From CAVTWS01 sp963732655 (lineage in GTDB: Bacteria; Actinomycetota; Acidimicrobiia; Acidimicrobiales; SHLQ01), in the NCBI GenBank assembly GCA_963732655.1, contig CAVTAI010000017.1:1178001-1242000 (forward strand): 64,000 nucleotides of DNA. The letters run 5' to 3'. A program made the translations under genes and the position numbers. Shown in pieces: positions 59,737-64,000 of this stretch. The notes under the pieces were generated by a model. It made no database searches. It worked only from the letters and a program-made list of their open reading frames with translations, and had not been told where the DNA came from. Each line of letters begins with the position of its first letter. The first letter of the stretch is position 1.

Positions 59737-60740
59737 CGTGATGATGCACCGCCGACGGTGGGCGCCGGGACGGTCGTCAACACGTCCCGGACCACCGAAT
59801 CGCCCGACGCGTTGCTGAGCCACAACTCGGGTCGGATGGTGATCCGGTGCGAGAGCACGAAGGGTGCGACCGTCTTCACGTCTTCGGGAGTCACGTAATC
59901 GCGTCCGGCGATCACCGCGTGCGAACGGGAGCACAGGAGCAGGCCCAGGGCGCCTCGCGGCGATGCCCCGATGAGCGCGTGTTCGTGGTGTCGCGTCGCG
60001 ACGGCCAGGTCCACGCAGTATCGGCTCACGTCGTCGTCGACTTCCACCGTCTCGATCGCCGCCTGCATGGCGGCCAGCGTCGCGGCATCGGCCACGGTCT
60101 GGATCCGCTGCTCTTCCTGGCGGCGCTCCATACGTCGGCGGAGCACCTCCCACTCCTCGTCCCGGCTGAGGTAGCCGAAGCTCACGCGGATCAGGAATCG
60201 GTCCAGTTGGGCTTCCGGCAGCGGGTACGTCCCCTCGTACTCGACCGGATTGGCCGTGGCGAGCACGTGGAACGGGGCGTCGAGGATGAAGGTCTCACCT
60301 TCGACCGTGACCTGCCCCTCCTGCATGGCCTCCAGGAGAGCGGCCTGGGTCTTCGGGGGCGTGCGGTTGATCTCATCGGCGAGGAGCAGGCCTGTGAACA
60401 GCGGTCCGCGCCGGAAGACGAACACTTGGGTTCGCTGGTTGTAGACGAATGACCCGGTGAGGTCCGCGGGGAGGAGATCGGGCGTGAACTGGGCTCGGGC
60501 GAACTGCAGCCCAAGTGCCTGAGCGAACGACCGCGCCGCCAAGGTCTTGCCGAGTCCGGGCAGATCCTCGAACAGTACGTGCCCCTTCGCCAAGAGCGCG
60601 CCCAGGACCACCGTCAGCTCGTCCCGCTTCCCGACGACCGCTTGCCCGACCTCGTCGAGGACCTCACGCGCGGTTCGCGCCGTCGCTTCGATCGACATCG
60701 CGGGACGGTGCGGCGTCGCATCGTTCGGGACGGAGCTCAT
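59733..60740 (-). CDS. MoxR-family AAA+ ATPase
   Basis: A 335-residue AAA_3 ATPase: Walker A FEDLPGLGKTLAARSFA, Walker B LLLADEINRTPPKTQAALLEAMQEGQVTV, sensor 1 VLATANPVEYEGTYPLPEAQLDRF and the AAA lid (SPRGALGLLLCSRSHAVIAGRDYVTPEDV) are complete. MoxR ATPases act as chaperones that mature or activate partner complexes, often with DUF58 and VWA proteins as here. Four-base overlaps on both sides tie it to the operon. Confidence 0.95.
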   Translation of the reverse strand: MSSVPNDATPHRPAMSIEATARTAREVLDEVGQAVVGKRDELTVVLGALLAKGHVLFEDLPGLGKTLAARSFAQALGLQFARAQFTPDLLPADLTGSFVYNQRTQVFVFRRGPLFTGLLLADEINRTPPKTQAALLEAMQEGQVTVEGETFILDAPFHVLATANPVEYEGTYPLPEAQLDRFLIRVSFGYLSRDEEWEVLRRRMERRQEEQRIQTVADAATLAAMQAAIETVEVDDDVSRYCVDLAVATRHHEHALIGASPRGALGLLLCSRSHAVIAGRDYVTPEDVKTVAPFVLSHRITIRPELWLSNASGDSVVRDVLTTVPAPTVGGASSR

Positions 60741-61195
60741 CGGGTCTCGATCTCTCGGAGGATGTCGCGCACGTCGCGGTGGGACATGACGCGGCGGCGC
60801 CGGGTGGACCTGAGCTGGTGCAGGGTCCGTCGCAGCTCCTCGGTGTGCACCGGAACTCGATGCGGTGGGGTCGCGCCGGCGGCCTGTTCCCGCTCGTCGA
60901 TCAGATCGACGAGCGTGTCGACGAGCTCGGTGGTCAGGCGCTGGTTCTCCGGGCGCATCAGGTGGCCGAACGCCCGTACACGTTCATCGACCCGCACCAG
61001 GCGGGTCGGGGGAGAGGTCGTCCAGCGGACCGGGCGGGTCTCGCGCCCGAGCCCGAACACCAGGAGGACCACCACCGAGGCGACGGCGACGACACCGCCC
61101 AGGGCGAAGACCGCCGGTCGAGCATCGGTCACGGCCAGCGCCGCCGAGAAGGCAACCCAGGTCACCAACGTGATGGTGGCCCAGCGTGCGGTCAC
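60737..61195 (-). CDS. Small two-helix membrane protein of the MoxR operon
   Basis: A 152-residue protein with two N-terminal membrane helices (ATITLVTWVAFSAALAV, AVFALGGVVAVASVVVLLVFGL) and a charged cytoplasmic part rich in Arg and Glu. It overlaps both its upstream (DUF4129) and downstream (MoxR) neighbours by 4 bases. Proteins of this size and layout recur at this position in actinobacterial MoxR operons, but I cannot name a family. Confidence 0.78.
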   Translation of the reverse strand: MTARWATITLVTWVAFSAALAVTDARPAVFALGGVVAVASVVVLLVFGLGRETRPVRWTTSPPTRLVRVDERVRAFGHLMRPENQRLTTELVDTLVDLIDEREQAAGATPPHRVPVHTEELRRTLHQLRSTRRRRVMSHRDVRDILREIETR

Positions 61196-61875
61196 GTCTC
61201 CACCCGGCTCGAGCGACTCAGCGATCCGACGACCTGCTCGAGGGCGGCGGCGGCTCGATCCCGCCGTGACTCGTCGAGGTCGTGCTGCGAGAACCGAGCC
61301 TCGCGATAGAGCACCGCCAGTTCCTGCACCGGACCGGGATCGACCGAGAACTGTGCGACGACGCGTTCGCTGTACTCGGCTGACGTCTCGGATGGATCCC
61401 GGGGCAGTCCCGCCGCGGCGGCGTCTCGTTCGACCTGCATCCAGCAGGCGACGATCGCGTTGCGGGCGCTGCCGTGCGCGAGGGCGGCCCGTGCCGCGTG
61501 AGCGTCGACGGTGAGACCGGTCTCAGTCTCCGCCACCAGAGGCAATGGAGTCCGGCGGCTCCATCGCCCGAACCGAAGCAGACGTTCGGTCGGTTCGTAA
61601 CGCGGGGCGGTGGGTCGCACCCACAGCACGAACGCCGCCCCCACCACCAGGACAGCCACCACGATCGGATCGCCCCAGGAGCGACCGTTCACCGGCTCGT
61701 CCCCTTGTGAGGTCGGGCCGGATTCGGCGCCTGACGATGCCTCGCCGACCTCCGTGGTGTCGTCGCCGTTCGGTGGCGTGACCCACAGCGACCGATGAGC
61801 GGACGTGGCGGCGAGGATCAGCACCGTCATGACCCCCACGAGGACCAGGCAGCCCTGAACCGATCGTCGCCCCAT
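61192..61875 (-). CDS. DUF4129 domain membrane protein
   Basis: A 227-residue protein with an N-terminal membrane helix (CLVLVGVMTVLILAATS), an exported acidic linker, a second helix (DPIVVAVLVVGAAFVLWV) and a cytoplasmic DUF4129 domain (NAIVACWMQVE, ETSAEYSERVV, LYREARFSQHDLDES). DUF4129 proteins accompany MoxR/DUF58 systems, sometimes with transglutaminases. It is the first gene of the five-gene operon running 61875 to 57830. Confidence 0.88.
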   Translation of the reverse strand: MGRRSVQGCLVLVGVMTVLILAATSAHRSLWVTPPNGDDTTEVGEASSGAESGPTSQGDEPVNGRSWGDPIVVAVLVVGAAFVLWVRPTAPRYEPTERLLRFGRWSRRTPLPLVAETETGLTVDAHAARAALAHGSARNAIVACWMQVERDAAAAGLPRDPSETSAEYSERVVAQFSVDPGPVQELAVLYREARFSQHDLDESRRDRAAAALEQVVGSLSRSSRVET

Positions 61876-61889
61876 GTGACGACGATACT

Positions 61890-62815
61890 CAACCCGTCCC
61901 GGTGGCCGAACTACGACAGTGCCGGTGCAGCACGAGCAACAGCGCCGTTCGCATGCGGCCTCGTACGCCGATCCCCAGGCGAGCCGCGGTCCACCACCCG
62001 AAAGCGGCCTTCGTCACCACGGCCAGGCCGAGCGCGGGACCCAGCACCGGCGGCAGGTCGGACGGGTCGATCCGGAGCCCGAAGAAGACGAAGAACAGGC
62101 CGCCGAACACGTCGCGCCGCGGGCTGGGCATCTCCTGTCCACGTTCGGCCACGCTGCCCGACAGGGTGAGGCCGACCAGGAACGCCGGCCACCGCAGCCG
62201 AGACCCGTGCCTCCTCGGCGAGCCCGACCAGGGTGAGAGGCCGGCGATCAGCACGCCGCTGAGGGGAAGGAACACCGCCATGACCAGGTCCTCGATCACC
62301 AACCGAGGGCGACCCCGAAGATCGCACCCGGTGCGGCGTTGGCGACGAGGTCGACGACACCACCCAACCAGTTCGACCGCACGCCGTGCTGCAGATCGGC
62401 CGATGTGTACTCCAGCCCGAGGAGCAGCAACAGCATGACGACGCCGAGGTCGGCCTCGATGCGAACGAACTCCGAACTGGCCGACAGGGGCGCGGGCCCG
62501 CCCTCGCCGAGGGCGAGCCCGCTCACGGCGGCCTGCACGCCATCCACCGAGCCGATCAGCAGCGCGACATCGCCGGCTAGAAATTGGGGCTCCGGCCCGG
62601 GACCGGGGATCGATCGGTCGTCGCGGATGACGGCGACGACCGAGGCACCGGTGCGGGTGCGCACCCGACCATCGCCGCGACCCAATCGATCGACAGGCCC
62701 TCGACTTCATGGCGCAGGTCGGACAGGCGCTCGGTGATCCGTGATCCGCCGAGCAGTTCGACCTACAACACGACCTCGCGCCGACCGTCCCTCCGGGCGA
62801 CGACGCCGACCCGTC
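61890..62815 (-). pseudogene. Decayed khtTU-type K+/H+ antiporter locus
   Basis: Minus-strand remnants in several frames occur in the order of the two-gene KhtT-KhtU locus. KhtT pieces: GVVARRDGRREVVL followed by an in-frame stop, ELLGGSRITERLSDL, and the TrkA-C segment RTRTGASVVAVIRD to LIGSVDG. KhtU pieces: EFVRIEADLGVVMLLLLLG with VDLVANAAPGAIFGVALGW, then VIEDLVMAVFLPLSGVLIAGL, VGLAEEARVSAAVA, and FLVGLTLSGSVAERG to DVFGGLFFVFFGLRIDP. Internal stretches expected between these pieces are missing and the frame changes repeatedly. It cannot encode a working antiporter. Confidence 0.85.
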
Positions 62816-62826
62816 GTGGGTCCGCG

Positions 62827-62832
62827 TAGCCT
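62827..62832 (+). promoter_or_regulatory. Candidate -10 hexamer (TAGCCT) for the DUF192 gene
   Basis: TAGCCT lies 7 bases before the ATG at 62840, the same spacing as at 22484. It overlaps the end of the khtT relic. Confidence 0.5.
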
Positions 62833-62839
62833 GGCCGAG

Positions 62840-63196
62840 ATGGGTTGGCTGGTGAACGCCGACGGTCGCGTGCTGGCCTCGCTCGAGGTGGCCTCCGACC
62901 GACGATCCCGCCGACGGGGTCTGCTCGGCCGGGATGGTGTCGAGGGAGCCCTCCTGCTCACCCACACTCGCTCCGTGCACACGTTCGGCATGCGGTTCTC
63001 GCTCGACGTGGCGTTCCTCGATCGGAACATGACGGTCATCGGGACCGTCCGGTTGGCGCCGAACCGGATCGCGGTGCCGCGCTTGCGTGCTCGGAGCGTC
63101 ATCGAAGCCGACGCCGGCTCGTTCGGGCGCTGGGGACTGCACGTGGGCGACGAGCTCGAAGCCCGACTGGTCGCCGACGACGGCCCCGCCGCATGA
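62840..63196 (+). CDS. DUF192 family protein
   Basis: A 118-residue protein with the DUF192 pattern: RRRGLLGRDGVEGALLL, HTFGMRFSLDVAFLDRNMTVI and the C-terminal EADAGSFGRWGLHVGDEL. No signal peptide is seen, although some relatives are exported. Function is unknown. The start at 62840 is backed by the TAGCCT hexamer. It is followed by rsmI, with a duplicated hairpin element at the junction. Confidence 0.9.
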   Translation: MGWLVNADGRVLASLEVASDRRSRRRGLLGRDGVEGALLLTHTRSVHTFGMRFSLDVAFLDRNMTVIGTVRLAPNRIAVPRLRARSVIEADAGSFGRWGLHVGDELEARLVADDGPAA

Positions 63197-63232
63197 GCGG
63201 CGCTGGGTGGACGGGCGCCGCATGAGCGGCGC
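63187..63232 (+). repeat. Duplicated 17-base hairpin element spanning DUF192 stop and rsmI start
   Basis: The same 17-base element occurs at 63187-63203 and 63216-63232. Each copy is a small palindrome (CGCCGC, ATGA, GCGGCG) with ATGA in the loop; the first loop holds the DUF192 stop and the second the rsmI start codon. Confidence 0.85.
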
Positions 63233-64000
63233 GCTGATCCTGGTCGGCACTCCGATCGGGCACCTGGGAGACCTGTCACCCCGCGCCCGTGAGGTGCTCG
63301 AGTCGGCCGACGTGGTCGCCTGTGAGGACACCCGGCGCACCGGCCGCCTCTACCAGCTGAGCGGCATGAGAGCGCCTCGCCTGGTCGTGCTCAACGACCA
63401 CACGGAGACGACGGTCACGAGTTACATCGTCGGGTTGGTCGAGCAGGGCAGCACCGTCGCCGTCGTCACCGACGCCGGCATGCCCGGGATCGCGGATCCG
63501 GGGGAGCGGGTGGCGCGTGCCGTGATCGCTGCCGGGCTGGAGGTCAGCGTGGTGCCGGGTCCATCCGCGGCGCTGGCGGCCCTCGTGGTGAGCGGGCTCC
63601 CCGCCGGTCGGTTCGTGTTCGAGGGATTCCTCCCCCGCAAGGGAGAGGCCCGGGCCCGGCGCCTGGCCGAGCTGGCCGACGAACGGCGCACCGTCGTGCT
63701 CTTCGAGTCGCCTCACCGGGTGGCCGCGACCCTCGTGGACCTGGCCGCCGCCTTCGGCGCCGAGCGACCGGTGGCCGTGGCTCGGGAGCTCACCAAGCTT
63801 CATGAGCAGGTGTGGCGAGGCTCGGCCGCCGATGCCGCCGCCTGGGCTGCGGCGACGCCACCCCGGGGCGAGGTGTGCATCGTCGTCGGCGGAGCACCGG
63901 AACCAGGTCCACCGAGTGACGACGACCTCGACAGTGCCATCCGCTTGGAGTTGGCCGGCGGGGCGTCGACCCGAGACGCGGCGGCGACGGTAGCCGCACG
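63222..64000 (+). CDS. rsmI: 16S rRNA (cytidine-1402 2'-O)-methyltransferase, 3' end outside window
   Basis: At least 259 residues of RsmI, which methylates C1402 of 16S rRNA from S-adenosylmethionine. The tetrapyrrole-methylase fold motifs are clear: LILVGTPIGHLGDLSPRA, VACEDTRRTGRL, VVTDAGMPGIADPGERVARA, VVPGPSAALAALVVSGLP, FVFEGFLPRKG, VLFESPHRVAATL and ARELTKLHEQVWRG. The ATG at 63222 lies in a hairpin loop duplicated from the preceding gene end; an ATG at 63193 gives only a 10-codon frame. The frame is still open at the window edge. Confidence 0.95.
   Translation, partial: MSGALILVGTPIGHLGDLSPRAREVLESADVVACEDTRRTGRLYQLSGMRAPRLVVLNDHTETTVTSYIVGLVEQGSTVAVVTDAGMPGIADPGERVARAVIAAGLEVSVVPGPSAALAALVVSGLPAGRFVFEGFLPRKGEARARRLAELADERRTVVLFESPHRVAATLVDLAAAFGAERPVAVARELTKLHEQVWRGSAADAAAWAAATPPRGEVCIVVGGAPEPGPPSDDDLDSAIRLELAGGASTRDAAATVAA

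Noticed and set aside
1..64000. tRNA or rRNA genes, integrase, transposase
   Set aside because: I looked for them at island borders and in gaps and saw none, so an attachment site for the island cannot be proposed.

Overview
This is a high-GC chromosomal segment from an actinobacterium. The evidence is an actinobacterial-type SerC, a putative bL37 (a tiny ribosomal protein known from mycobacteria), FmdB and DUF5658 proteins, and many genes whose -10-like hexamer lies only 5-9 bases before the start codon, which suggests leaderless transcripts. The lineage may be close to Acidimicrobiia, but this is a guess from gene style, not from a marker gene. I see no rRNA or tRNA gene, CRISPR array, integrase or transposase. 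Once pseudogenes are counted, no gene-free gap exceeds about 300 bases.

Layout. 1-8.9 kb: acyl-CoA catabolism (acyl-CoA dehydrogenase, thiolase, enoyl-CoA hydratase, acyl-CoA synthetase, CaiB-type CoA-transferase, TetR regulator, Zn alcohol dehydrogenase). 9-18.4 kb: an acidic lipoprotein, then serine and amino-acid metabolism (serC, aspartate aminotransferase, S9 peptidase, serA) and recQ. 18.5-26 kb: a hemerythrin-like protein, deoC with two aldehyde dehydrogenase-family genes, a PQQ-type sugar dehydrogenase, and split NDP-forming acyl-CoA synthetase subunits. 26-38.3 kb: a secreted beta-helix protein and a large nucleoside salvage and uptake block (adenosine deaminase, thymidine phosphorylase, cytidine deaminase, a BMP/Nup-type ABC importer, purine nucleoside phosphorylase). 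38.3-44.5 kb: a channel-like membrane protein, a phosphodiesterase, FmdB, prolyl oligopeptidase, the tiny bL37 gene and ychF.

44.5-56.8 kb is an accessory island and the most interesting part. It holds an MNT-HEPN pair, a Phd-PIN (VapC) pair, a metallophosphoesterase, an unrecognised membrane/basic-protein operon, a DUF6932-HTH pair with a palindromic operator, two tandem RlaP-type nucleotidyltransferases, and a pnkp-hen1 RNA repair operon facing them. I read it as RNA-cleaving toxin modules next to an RNA repair system. Six of its genes carry apparent single-base frameshifts and there are several gene fragments, so the island is either decaying or locally mis-assembled; the rest of the window is clean except for one khtTU relic.

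57-64 kb: an SDR oxidoreductase, a five-gene MoxR/DUF58/DUF4129 operon, the decayed khtTU antiporter locus, a DUF192 gene and the start of rsmI, which runs off the window. A second theme is short tandem repeats (9-33 bases, several in frame) inside or beside otherwise conserved genes.
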